From contig FSSI02000025.1 in NCBI GenBank assembly GCA_900149785.2, positions 1 through 64,000 of the forward strand: 64,000 nucleotides of DNA. Direction: 5' to 3'. Numbering within the stretch: position 1 is the first letter of the stretch; each line of letters starts with the position of its first letter. The notes beneath the pieces are model-generated. The model worked only from the letters and a program-made list of their open reading frames with translations, was not told the origin of the DNA and did no database searches. The stretch is from Sodalinema lacuna_A. GTDB lineage: Bacteria; Cyanobacteriota; Cyanobacteriia; Cyanobacteriales; Geitlerinemataceae. The position numbers and the translations under genes were made by a program. Positions 7,146-15,399 of this stretch are shown here, piece after piece.

Positions 7146-10100
7146 ATGAATAAGGCTATCGATGACAGACAACTCTATTTCAAACCACCTCGATTTAAAC
7201 TTCAAGGGAGAAATCTCTTTGTTTTTTTGGGACTGACCCTAGCGGGATTTTTGGGCAACTATTTTAGTCTTCCTCTCTTTTTTGGCGTTGACTTATTATT
7301 TGGCAGTGTTGCGACCTTATTGATTGCCTATTGTTTTGGAGCCAGATGGGCAACGTTAGCAGCGGTTATTGTTAATCTTTATACGATTATTCTTTGGGGA
7401 CATCCCTATAGCATGATCCTCTTAGATCTTGAGGTTCTGTGGATTGGACTCGGTTTGCGGCGATCGTCCCTAAATCTTGTTCCTCTGACTTGTTTGTATT
7501 GGCTGTTTTGCGGTGCTCCTCTAGGGCTGATTATTTATATCTTTATCCTCCAACTCCCAGCTCATCTCATCATCTTAGTTGTCTTAAAACTTTTTGTGAA
7601 CGGCATTTTGAATGCACTAATTGCTAATCTGATTATTTTTAATACAGCTTTTTTGGTGGTTTTAGATAAAGAATACCAGCGGAATTATCCATTTCGACAA
7701 GCAATATTTAATGGATTACTAGCCTTTACGATTATCCCCGTATTGCTTTTAATTATTGTGGGAAGTCGATTTCAATTTGAAAGTTTACAAAATCAAGCCA
7801 TTAGAACTGTTTCAACCTTATCCGAAGAGTTTTCAGAGAACCTAAGAATTACTCGCGAATATCGCTGGGGAGACTTGAATCTTTTTCAAGCCTTAATTGA
7901 AGCAAAACGCAGTCCTTACCCAATTAATGTTTTTTTACTAAATGATTCTTATGTGGTCAAACGGTATCCAGAAACCGCAGAGATATTTGACCTGGGTTCG
8001 GGTGTGATGGAGAACAAAGGAAATCATGTTTATCAATGGAAACCAGGTGATTCTATGGCCATCATGGCGCAATGGCAAAATTCCTATTACTATACCATTG
8101 TCAATAAACTTGGCTTACCTTGGCAAATCCTGATTGCCTTACCGGCTGGGCCTATTGTGAGTCAAGTACAACAATTTTATATTCGCAATTTGGCGGTTTT
8201 ATTAGGAATTATGGGGGGTGGTATTTTCTGTGCCAATGCCTTCAGTCACCGTTTGATTCAGCCTCTAGCGCAACTAACAAAGGTCAGCGGTAATCTTCCT
8301 GACAAAGTCAGTAGCGAAGAACCCTGGACGTTACCCGATACCAACATTTTAGAATTAACCGTCCTCTCAATGAACTTTGAGGTGATGGCTAATGCGTTGC
8401 GGGATAAGTTTAAGGAAATCAAACAAACCAATGAACAACTCGAACAACGGGTTATTGAGCGAACCCAACGCTTAGCTGAAATCAATCAAACCTTAGCCGC
8501 CGAAATTCAGGAACGACAACGTATTGAAGCAGAAATCCGCAAATCTCAACAACGGCTGGCGTTGATGGTTGAACAAACACCTTTGGCGGTGATGGAATGG
8601 AATATGAACTTTGAGGTAGTAAGTTGGAATCCTGCTGCTGAAGAGATTTTTGGCTATCGGGCAGAAGAAGCAATCGGAAATCGGATTGTTGACCTCATTG
8701 TGCCACCGGAGTGTGTGGATTATGTTCAGCGGGTGATGGATGATTTAATTGAGCAGAAAGGGGAAACTCTTAGCACCAATGAGAATATCCACAAAGATGG
8801 ACGGCGGATTATCTGTCAGTGGTACAACACCCCTCTGATTAATCCAGCGGGAGAGTGTATTGGCATTGCCTCCATGAGTCAGGATATCACGGAACAGCAG
8901 CGGGCTGAGGCGGAGTTACGGGAGAGTGAACAGCGATTTCGCGATGTATCAGAAGCGGCGGGAGAATATCTTTGGGAGATTGATCTCGATGGCTGTTATA
9001 CCTATGTGTCGGAGCGGGTTCGGGAGGTGAAAGGGTATGGGGTGCGGGATTTGTTGGGGCGATCGCCGTTTGATATTATGCACAACGAGGATCGCACTCG
9101 GGTAGAAGCCATTCTCACACAGGCCACCGCTGAGCAGTCAACCTTTAAAATCGAACATCGTAACGTAACTCCCGACGGCGAAATTGTCTGGGAAGAGGTG
9201 AATGGCGTTCCTCATTTTGATAATCAAGGCCATCTGGTTGGGTTTCGTGGAGCGGCGTTGGGGATTACCGCTCGTAAACGCTCAGAATTGGAACTGCGTC
9301 AGTCGGAAGCTCAGTTACGCCAGAAAGCTGAAGAACTCGAGAACACCTTACGGGAGTTGCAACATACTCAAAGTCAGTTAGTGCAAAGTGAGAAGATGTC
9401 CAGTTTAGGACAGTTGGTGGCTGGGGTGGCTCACGAGATTAACAATCCGGTGAACTTCATTTATGGCAATTTAACTCACGCGGAGGAGTATGTGGAGGAT
9501 TTATTGGCGGTCATTGCCAGTTATCGAGAGCATTATCCCGAACCCGTTGAGCCGGTGCAAGAGGAGTTAGAGGCCTCGGATGTGGAATTTCTCGTCGAAG
9601 ACTTCCCCCAGTTGCTCAATTCGATGCGAGAGGGGGCCAGACGTATTCGGGAAATTGTTGCGTCGTTGCGGAATTTCTCCCGTTTGGATGAGGCGGAGTC
9701 GAAGCAGGCGAATCTCCATGAGGGGATTGATAATTCCCTGATGATTTTGCGGAGTCGGTTGAAGGAAACATCTCATCGCCCGGCGATTGAGGTGATTCGT
9801 GAGTATGGAGAGATTCCGGTGATTGATTGTTATCCGGGCCAGTTGAATCAGGTGTTTATGAACATTTTAGCCAACGCCATTGATGCCTTGGATGAACGGG
9901 ATGGCGATCGCAGCCCCGAGGAGATGCGAGAACAGCCCAGTTGTATCTGGATTCGTACTCAACCGCAAGGCGATCGCGTCCTGATTTCTATTCGCGATAA
10001 TGGCAATGGCATTCCTGATCGCTTGCGAGAGACGATCTTTAATCCCTTTTTTACCACAAAACCCGTGGGCAAAGGCACGGGGTTGGGCTTATCGATTACC

Positions 10101-10205
10101 TATCAGATTATCGTTGAGCGTCATGCTGGCAAAATTGATTGTTATTCGCGGTTGGGTGAGGGAACTGAGTTTGCGATGGAGATTCCCGTTACTCGTGTGA
10201 CTTAA
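7146..10205 (+). CDS. Membrane PAS sensor histidine kinase
   Basis: A 1019-residue two-component sensor kinase. About the first 210 residues hold six or seven hydrophobic segments of MASE-like appearance. A predicted extracytoplasmic sensor segment follows (about 215-335), then another membrane helix, a HAMP-like stretch and a coiled coil (about 415-470). Two PAS domains (about 470-595 and 600-725) precede the HisKA region with HEINNP, phospho-accepting His near 763. The ATPase domain shows NILANAIDA, DNGNGIP and GKGTGLGLS. GTG at 7143 is also in frame, but ATG 7146 is more likely. No response regulator gene is adjacent, so the partner is unknown. The C-terminal half closely resembles the kinase at 24401-27856. 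Confidence 0.9.
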   Translation: MNKAIDDRQLYFKPPRFKLQGRNLFVFLGLTLAGFLGNYFSLPLFFGVDLLFGSVATLLIAYCFGARWATLAAVIVNLYTIILWGHPYSMILLDLEVLWIGLGLRRSSLNLVPLTCLYWLFCGAPLGLIIYIFILQLPAHLIILVVLKLFVNGILNALIANLIIFNTAFLVVLDKEYQRNYPFRQAIFNGLLAFTIIPVLLLIIVGSRFQFESLQNQAIRTVSTLSEEFSENLRITREYRWGDLNLFQALIEAKRSPYPINVFLLNDSYVVKRYPETAEIFDLGSGVMENKGNHVYQWKPGDSMAIMAQWQNSYYYTIVNKLGLPWQILIALPAGPIVSQVQQFYIRNLAVLLGIMGGGIFCANAFSHRLIQPLAQLTKVSGNLPDKVSSEEPWTLPDTNILELTVLSMNFEVMANALRDKFKEIKQTNEQLEQRVIERTQRLAEINQTLAAEIQERQRIEAEIRKSQQRLALMVEQTPLAVMEWNMNFEVVSWNPAAEEIFGYRAEEAIGNRIVDLIVPPECVDYVQRVMDDLIEQKGETLSTNENIHKDGRRIICQWYNTPLINPAGECIGIASMSQDITEQQRAEAELRESEQRFRDVSEAAGEYLWEIDLDGCYTYVSERVREVKGYGVRDLLGRSPFDIMHNEDRTRVEAILTQATAEQSTFKIEHRNVTPDGEIVWEEVNGVPHFDNQGHLVGFRGAALGITARKRSELELRQSEAQLRQKAEELENTLRELQHTQSQLVQSEKMSSLGQLVAGVAHEINNPVNFIYGNLTHAEEYVEDLLAVIASYREHYPEPVEPVQEELEASDVEFLVEDFPQLLNSMREGARRIREIVASLRNFSRLDEAESKQANLHEGIDNSLMILRSRLKETSHRPAIEVIREYGEIPVIDCYPGQLNQVFMNILANAIDALDERDGDRSPEEMREQPSCIWIRTQPQGDRVLISIRDNGNGIPDRLRETIFNPFFTTKPVGKGTGLGLSITYQIIVERHAGKIDCYSRLGEGTEFAMEIPVTRVT

Positions 10206-10392
10206 GGTTGAGGTGGGAGGTTGGGGGCGAGGTTTGATGGAGGCGGCTGTGTCAGCAAACCCTTACATAAGCCGGCGATCGCCTCGGTTTCGCCCCAGAG
10301 TCAGCAAAAAAGCCCCCTCCAACTCCCCCTCAAATGGACAAATTGCCCCATAATAGGACACTGATTGTTTTGTGACGGAGAACGAAAGGTCT

Positions 10393-11598
10393 ATGGGTCG
10401 TGCTACCAAAGCCGTACTGGCGTACTCAGGCGGAGTGGATACTTCAGTCTGCATCCCCTACATGAAGAAAGAATGGGGCGTTGAAGAGGTCATCACCCTC
10501 GCCGCTGATTTGGGCCAGGGAGATGAACTCGAACCCATCCGCGAAAAAGCCCTCACCTCAGGGGCCAGTGAGTCTCTCGTGGCCAACTTACAAGAGGAAT
10601 TTATCCGCGATTACGCCTTCCCCGCCATTCGGGCCAATGCTCTCTACGAAAATCGTTATCCCCTGTCTACGGCTCTTGCACGTCCTTTGATTGCGAAGAA
10701 ACTGGTGGAAGTGGCGGCTGAGTATGGGGCTGATGCGGTGGCTCACGGCTGTACGGGTAAGGGAAACGACCAAGTTCGTTTTGATGTGGCGATCGCCGGC
10801 CTCAACCCCGATATCAAGGTTCTCGCCCCCGCTCGCGAATGGGGGATGAGTCGTCAAGAAACCATCGCCTATGGGGAAAAATTCGGCATCCCCTCCCCAG
10901 TTAAGAAATCTTCCCCCTATAGTATCGATCGCAACCTCCTCGGTCGCAGTATCGAAGCCGGTCCCCTCGAAGATCCTTGGAATGAACCCATCGAGGAGGA
11001 GGTGTTTTTGATGACCGAGGCGATCGCCAAAACCCCCGACGAACCCGAATATGCAGAAATCGGCTTCGAGGAAGGATTCCCCGTCAGCATCAACGGCCAG
11101 GCCCTGGCCCCAGTGAAACTCATCGAAACCCTCAACGCCATCACGGGCCGTCATGGCTTTGGGCGTATCGACATGATCGAGAACCGCCTGGTGGGGATTA
11201 AATCCCGCGAAATCTACGAAGCCCCCGCCCTCCTGGCCCTAATTTTGGCCCACCGGGACCTCGAAAGTCTGACCCTTCCCAAAGATGTCACCCAGTACAA
11301 ACGGGGAATTGAAGACACCTACAGCCAACTGGTGTATAACGGCTTATGGTTTAGCCCCCTCAAAGGGGCCTTAGATGCGTTCATCGCCGAAACGCAAAAA
11401 CGGGTGACGGGAACCGTTCGCATCAAGCTGTTTAAGGGGAACGCCCACATTGTCGGTCGTCAATCGGGTAATAGCCTCTACACCGATGAACTCTCGACCT
11501 ATGGATCTGACGATAAGTTTGATCACAAAGCCGCTGAAGGGTTTATTTATGTGTGGGGACTTCCCAACCGAGTTTGGTCTCAACAATTACGAGGCTAA
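10393..11598 (+). CDS. argG: Argininosuccinate synthase
   Basis: A 401-residue enzyme that joins citrulline and aspartate with ATP to make argininosuccinate, the penultimate step of arginine synthesis. The ATP-binding loop AYSGGVDTS is at residues 9-17, and HGCTGKGNDQVRF is the conserved citrulline/aspartate-binding segment near residue 115. The length matches the family. A GTG at 10372 would add seven residues; ATG 10393 fits the family start MGRATKAVLAYSGG better. A Rho-independent terminator follows at 11682-11716. The gene stands alone with no other arg genes beside it, the common arrangement in cyanobacteria. Confidence 0.97.
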   Translation: MGRATKAVLAYSGGVDTSVCIPYMKKEWGVEEVITLAADLGQGDELEPIREKALTSGASESLVANLQEEFIRDYAFPAIRANALYENRYPLSTALARPLIAKKLVEVAAEYGADAVAHGCTGKGNDQVRFDVAIAGLNPDIKVLAPAREWGMSRQETIAYGEKFGIPSPVKKSSPYSIDRNLLGRSIEAGPLEDPWNEPIEEEVFLMTEAIAKTPDEPEYAEIGFEEGFPVSINGQALAPVKLIETLNAITGRHGFGRIDMIENRLVGIKSREIYEAPALLALILAHRDLESLTLPKDVTQYKRGIEDTYSQLVYNGLWFSPLKGALDAFIAETQKRVTGTVRIKLFKGNAHIVGRQSGNSLYTDELSTYGSDDKFDHKAAEGFIYVWGLPNRVWSQQLRG

Positions 11599-11681
11599 TT
11601 GAACCCGTCCTCCAATCAGCACCAGATGAGTCTCTGAGGTGGATTGTTTCAGGTTAGGGTAGATATTCCCATTAGAGCCTT

Positions 11682-11716
11682 AAACCCCCTGATTTCGTGG
11701 AGAAATCGGGGGGTTT
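11682..11716 (+). terminator. Rho-independent terminator after argG
   Basis: A 15-nt arm (11682-11696, AAACCCCCTGATTTC) pairs with 11702-11716 (GAAATCGGGGGGTTT) with a single G-U pair and a 5-nt loop, ending in a short T run. It lies 84 nt past the argG stop. Confidence 0.8.
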
Positions 11717-11874
11717 TGATGATGTTTCTACCGCCCAACTGGTGCGTTGTGGCAGCGTTGGGAATCTTCCCGTTCAACCCACAACAAACGGATGATTGCA
11801 TGGCAACCCTCCAGGATGGGTAGAATGACCGGGATTTTCTATGGCATAATAACGAATATAACTATGACTCACCG

Positions 11875-12303
11875 ATGACTGCAAAAGACTACTTTCATGA
11901 CATAGTTAAAATTGCCCTAATTAAAGATGATTGGTCAATTACCCATGACCCGCTTTTTCTGGACTTTGACAATAGCAAGATTCAAGTTGACTTAGCGGGA
12001 GAAAAACTGATTGCTGCTGAGCGAGGACTGCAAAAGATTGCTGTTGAAGTCAAAAGCTTTATGAGTCCGTCTCTCGTGTATGCCTTTCATTTAGCATTAG
12101 GTCAATGTTTAAGTTACCGCCTAGCCTTACGAGACCAAGACCCAGGACGGGACTTGTATCTAGCGATTCCTGATTTTGCCTATCGGGACTTCTTTCGTCG
12201 TCCCTTTGCCCAATCTGTCCTGAACGAAGCAAAAATTTCCTTGTTAGTGTTTGACCCCAGCCAAGAGGTAATTGTTCAATGGATAGCCGCCGCCCAAAAC
12301 TAG
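11875..12303 (+). CDS. xisH: XisH family protein
   Basis: A 142-residue protein of the XisH family, first described as a factor needed for fdxN element excision in Anabaena heterocysts. Its sequence has the family pattern from residue 3: AKDYFHDIVKIALIKDDW, then IAVEVKSF near residue 60, which matches the catalytic core of a PD-(D/E)XK nuclease fold (E and K of EVK). The partner gene xisI overlaps its end by 25 nt. No fdxN-type element or site-specific recombinase is visible in the window, so the excision role is doubtful here. Many cyanobacteria carry numerous xisH/xisI pairs of unknown function. Confidence 0.9.
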   Translation: MTAKDYFHDIVKIALIKDDWSITHDPLFLDFDNSKIQVDLAGEKLIAAERGLQKIAVEVKSFMSPSLVYAFHLALGQCLSYRLALRDQDPGRDLYLAIPDFAYRDFFRRPFAQSVLNEAKISLLVFDPSQEVIVQWIAAAQN

Positions 12304-12626
12304 ACCAATATCGCCAAATTGTTGCCGACCTTCTCCAACGCCACAGCCTAGATAAACCCAGTTTTGGTGATATTGAAGTGTACTATTTTGCCGACCCCGT
12401 TCATGACCATTATCAGGTCTTTCACGCCGGGTGGAATCGCTCTGACCGGATATTTGGGCCTCTAATTCATATTGATATCCTCAATGATAAAATTTGGATT
12501 CAATATGATGGAACCGAGGTGGGAGTTGCCAATGAATTGGTTGACCGGGGAATCCCCAAGCAGGAAATTGTCATCGCCTATCATCCTCCCGAGTTACGTC
12601 CCTATGGGGAGTTTGCGGTGTCGTAA
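12279..12626 (+). CDS. xisI: XisI family protein
   Basis: A 115-residue protein of the XisI family, always encoded with XisH. The typical start LDQYRQIVADLL (about 8-19), the central YQVFHAGW segment, IWIQYDGTE and the late GIPKQEIVIAYHPPE are visible. The gene overlaps xisH by 25 nt, so the two are translationally coupled. XisH and XisI probably form a complex. No regulatory site specific to this pair was found; the pair lacks GCGATCGC octamers and could be a mobile cassette. Confidence 0.9.
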   Translation: MDSRRPKLDQYRQIVADLLQRHSLDKPSFGDIEVYYFADPVHDHYQVFHAGWNRSDRIFGPLIHIDILNDKIWIQYDGTEVGVANELVDRGIPKQEIVIAYHPPELRPYGEFAVS

Positions 12627-12736
12627 CGGGGTTAGATACGAGGAAGGATCTGACCGTAATACTTGATTCTTAATAATCGCGTATTGCTTGCTATCAAAAA
12701 CGTTAAGAGTTACGAAATCAGCAGCGGTTCTTCGGA

Positions 12737-12764
12737 TTGGAAGGCTAGGCTGAGCATATATACT
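12737..12764 (+). promoter_or_regulatory. Possible sigma-70 type promoter
   Basis: TTGGAA at 12737-12742 and TATACT at 12759-12764 are separated by 16 nt, an acceptable -35/-10 pair. They lie about 60 nt before the start of the PPC-like protein gene at 12826, which has a strong AAGGAGG ribosome site at 12815-12821. Confidence 0.4.
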
Positions 12765-12825
12765 CAAGCAAATATCAAGCCAATTATTATTCCCAGCGAT
12801 TGAGCAATCAATCGAAGGAGGAATC

Positions 12826-13341
12826 ATGACATTCAACCCATCTCGGACCCTGCAAGGTGTTCTCTCCCTAGGAGCAGCCGTGGGTGTGGGCCTACTCGCA
12901 TTCCCCGGAGCCGTGAGTCTAGCCCAAGACTACAATGCCACTCCCCTCTACGGGACGTTAAACCTCGATGCCGGGTTTACCCCAGATCCCCAGCGAGTCG
13001 ATGTCCAGGCCGGAGGTTCAACAAACGCCAGACCCTTAAACCTAGGATCTGGGTGTGTCGGCTATATCGCCACCTCACAACCCGATGTACGGATTCGCTA
13101 TGAAGCAGGGAGATATGATACCCTCAGCTTCCATGTCACCTCCAATGTTGACACCACCCTCATCATTAACGGTCCCGACGGACAATGGTATTGCAACGAT
13201 GACTTCGATGGCTCTGTGAATCCTCGGGTCTTGTTTAGTCCCCCCCGTTCAGGACAGTATGACATCTGGGTCGGAACCTATCGTGAGGGACGGGTTCACT
13301 CAGCACAACTCGAAGTCAGTGAAGTCTGGCAAGGGAGATAA
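12826..13341 (+). CDS. Exported PPC-domain-like protein
   Basis: A 171-residue protein with a signal peptide (hydrophobic stretch about residues 11-31, likely cleavage near SLAQ). The mature part resembles bacterial pre-peptidase C-terminal (PPC) domains: an LSFHVTSNVDTTLIINGPDG strand pair, a WYCNDD motif, then SGQYDIWVGTY. PPC domains are beta-sandwich modules normally fused to secreted proteases; here one stands alone, which is common in cyanobacteria. It probably acts in the periplasm or outside the cell; its role is unknown. Its end overlaps the remnant of a P-loop gene on the other strand. Confidence 0.75.
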   Translation: MTFNPSRTLQGVLSLGAAVGVGLLAFPGAVSLAQDYNATPLYGTLNLDAGFTPDPQRVDVQAGGSTNARPLNLGSGCVGYIATSQPDVRIRYEAGRYDTLSFHVTSNVDTTLIINGPDGQWYCNDDFDGSVNPRVLFSPPRSGQYDIWVGTYREGRVHSAQLEVSEVWQGR

Positions 13342-13528
13342 TCCAGCTTTCATGATGGGCAATAAACCCCTTCACATCGGCCAAGCTGTCCTGTAGAGGG
13401 CGCCGCTCTGTGCCGCCGTGAAATGCCACTTCATCCAGAGATAAGTGTGCGGCGGGTTGCTTGGCAATGAGTGTCCTGGCTAGGGTGCTTTTGCCTGCTC
13501 CAGCGTTTCCAAGAAGAATAACTTTCAT
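13316..13528 (-). pseudogene. Truncated P-loop NTPase (shikimate/adenylate kinase-like) remnant
   Basis: Seventy codons remain. The N-terminus is a clear small kinase: VILLGNAGAGKSTLA (Walker A GNAGAGKS, about residues 7-14), then LSLDEVAFHGGTERRPL near residue 30 and a segment ending ESWII. Intact relatives are about 160-180 residues and continue past this point with an EGCY-like motif. Here the homology stops at residue 64 and the frame runs six residues into the antisense of the neighbouring PPC gene before a stop. A deletion that removed the 3' two thirds is the simplest explanation. The remnant is unlikely to be active. Confidence 0.75.
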
Positions 13529-13555
13529 GGCTATCCTGCCTCTTCTGTATTAGAA

Positions 13556-13879
13556 CTAACTCGGCCAATAATCTGTATTTGGCCAAAGTTCTTTGATTTC
13601 CTCTGCTTGTGTTTCTGCACTGAATCGTTCCCAAACTATTCCATTAACGTCTGTTTCTTCAGTAAACTCTTGTGCATCTGAATCTTCCCAGCCCAAATGT
13701 CTCAAACTCCCAGGCTCGCTGGTGCTATCCCGACGTACCGAAAAATTGACCGTCTCGGTTCTCCACAAAGCATACTCTCCCTTGACACTTAAACAAGGTT
13801 CACAGTTGAGTCTTTTTGTGTAATCTTTAACCGTTTCTTCAATATCATGCGATGAGATTGCAAGATGTATTTTCTTCAT
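13556..13879 (-). CDS. VOC (glyoxalase/bleomycin-resistance fold) protein
   Basis: A 107-residue protein starting MKKIHLAISSHDIEETVKDY, typical for the first beta-alpha unit of a vicinal-oxygen-chelate domain. Further matches are LWRTETVNFSVRR and LRHLGWEDSDAQEFTEE. It resembles the short VOC proteins whose substrates are unknown. The usual metal ligands would be H5, H62 (HLGWED) and a late glutamate; their role here is an inference. It lies between the kinase remnant and the GHL10 gene, all on the minus strand, without evident operon overlap. Confidence 0.7.
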   Translation of the reverse strand: MKKIHLAISSHDIEETVKDYTKRLNCEPCLSVKGEYALWRTETVNFSVRRDSTSEPGSLRHLGWEDSDAQEFTEETDVNGIVWERFSAETQAEEIKELWPNTDYWPS

Positions 13880-13950
13880 GTTTTCCTGTACTGGTTCTAA
13901 CGAGAGTTATAGCTGGACTTGGGACCGGTAGTTGTATTAGGTATCATCCC

Positions 13951-15192
13951 CTAAAATTCCTCGACTAACTCGTGAATCTCATCCGCCATGTTCTGCGGTT
14001 GTCCTGATAGGGGAAAAAACAACAAATTGGGAATCTCGGGATTATTTACCAACTCCTCTAAGCGGTCTAATTGCCGTTCGGTAATTGAAATTCCATCATT
14101 GGCTATCACATAGCCCATTTCATCCTCAAAATTTTCCTCGTTATAGACCTGAATAAAGGCTCGGTCAATATTCCAAGTTTCCCAATCTGCTGCAAAATAC
14201 TGTTTCGCCCAATAGGGATTATGATGGCAAATATCAAAACTGACATTCGGATTGGCGTCTTTCATCTCCCGAATCATGGTCTGCACAAAATTCGTGAGTT
14301 CAGCCGTGCGATCAACTTGTCCTGGCAACTCAGCATGATACCCTAGATAATCATCCCATTGTACGGCATCAATCTTGGGGTACATTTCGACAAATTCTAC
14401 CGTGATATCGGTGAAAAACTGGGCTACTTCAGGAATTTCTACATTAAGGACATAATGGTCAACTCCCGGATGGGTGCGATCAATTCCCGGAACAATCCAG
14501 CCTTGCTCAACGGCTCGATCAAAAATTGGACTATCTTCATCAAGCTTAATCCCTTTTTCAAAATAAGCGTGAACTTCCATATCATGTTGATGTGCTTCAT
14601 CAATCAACCAATTTAGCCATTGGTCTTCAAATTCATTGGGACAACTATCATAGCCGAGTTTGGTTTGCATGACCCCGCTGCGATACATGGTGCAACCGTT
14701 TCCCCAGACTCCATGAATGATTGTATTGATACCGCGATCGCGGTAATATCGTACTCGCTCGCGAATCATCTCCTCACTGGCATTATTTGTCACCTGATAG
14801 CGACTTAAATAAATACCCCGAATTGACTTACCTTCCCAAGTTGCTGGTGATTTCGGGGGTTCCGTCGTCGTTGGCGATGGAGGGGGTTCCGTTGGGGAGG
14901 GTTGTGGGGAAGGTTGTAGGGAAGGTTGTTCAGATGATGTTTGCTCAGATGAAAGATTAGGGGATGTAACGGAAGGAGCTGGCGTCGGAGTCGCAGAGGA
15001 GTCCTGACGGGGGAACCTGCCAATTACTGGAATTTCTACAGCGAAATCGCGGGGTAAGATATCACTTAAATCTACGCGATCGCGCTGATTAAATAACCAA
15101 ACTCCGCCAATTGCGATCAAAATCATCACCGAGAACGGAATACTGGCACATCCACAGCCACAACCGCTAGACTTTTGCTTTGTTTTTGACAT
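13951..15192 (-). CDS. Membrane-anchored GHL10-type glycoside hydrolase-like protein
   Basis: A 413-residue protein. The first 20 residues are polar and Cys/Gly rich (GCGCGC), followed by one membrane helix (about 19-34). A Ser/Pro/Thr-rich linker (about 60-115) leads to a TIM-barrel domain starting RGIYLSRYQ near 122. IDAVQWDDYLGYH, HAYFEKG and SFDICHHNPYWAKQ match the GHL10/DUF187 glycosyl-hydrolase-like family; the two aspartates in QWDDY are candidate active-site acids. The protein is probably anchored in the plasma membrane with its domain outside. Its substrate is unknown. A related protein with an SLH N-terminus is at 39962-41683. Confidence 0.8.
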   Translation of the reverse strand: MSKTKQKSSGCGCGCASIPFSVMILIAIGGVWLFNQRDRVDLSDILPRDFAVEIPVIGRFPRQDSSATPTPAPSVTSPNLSSEQTSSEQPSLQPSPQPSPTEPPPSPTTTEPPKSPATWEGKSIRGIYLSRYQVTNNASEEMIRERVRYYRDRGINTIIHGVWGNGCTMYRSGVMQTKLGYDSCPNEFEDQWLNWLIDEAHQHDMEVHAYFEKGIKLDEDSPIFDRAVEQGWIVPGIDRTHPGVDHYVLNVEIPEVAQFFTDITVEFVEMYPKIDAVQWDDYLGYHAELPGQVDRTAELTNFVQTMIREMKDANPNVSFDICHHNPYWAKQYFAADWETWNIDRAFIQVYNEENFEDEMGYVIANDGISITERQLDRLEELVNNPEIPNLLFFPLSGQPQNMADEIHELVEEF

Positions 15193-15399
15193 GACAACCG
15201 GTTTTTTTAAACTGCAAACAAGAACAACGTCAATAAAAATTTACTTTTTGTAGCATTCCACATCAATCAACGTCATTGAACCCACTTTAAACTCTCTTAG
15301 TCTCCCCATAACCCAACCCCCTCCAAGCTCACCTACCATAAACACATGAGCGAACACCATTAAAACCAAGCGATTAAGAGACTCAGAGGAGACTTCCCG

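Noticed and set aside
10588..11154. Long minus-strand frame (188 codons) inside argG
   Set aside because: It is fully antisense to argG, shows no known domain, and arises from GC-biased codons.
15193..15399. Pho box upstream of the PhoX-like gene
   Set aside because: Several TTAA-like motifs occur but not in the spaced tandem arrangement expected for a cyanobacterial Pho box.
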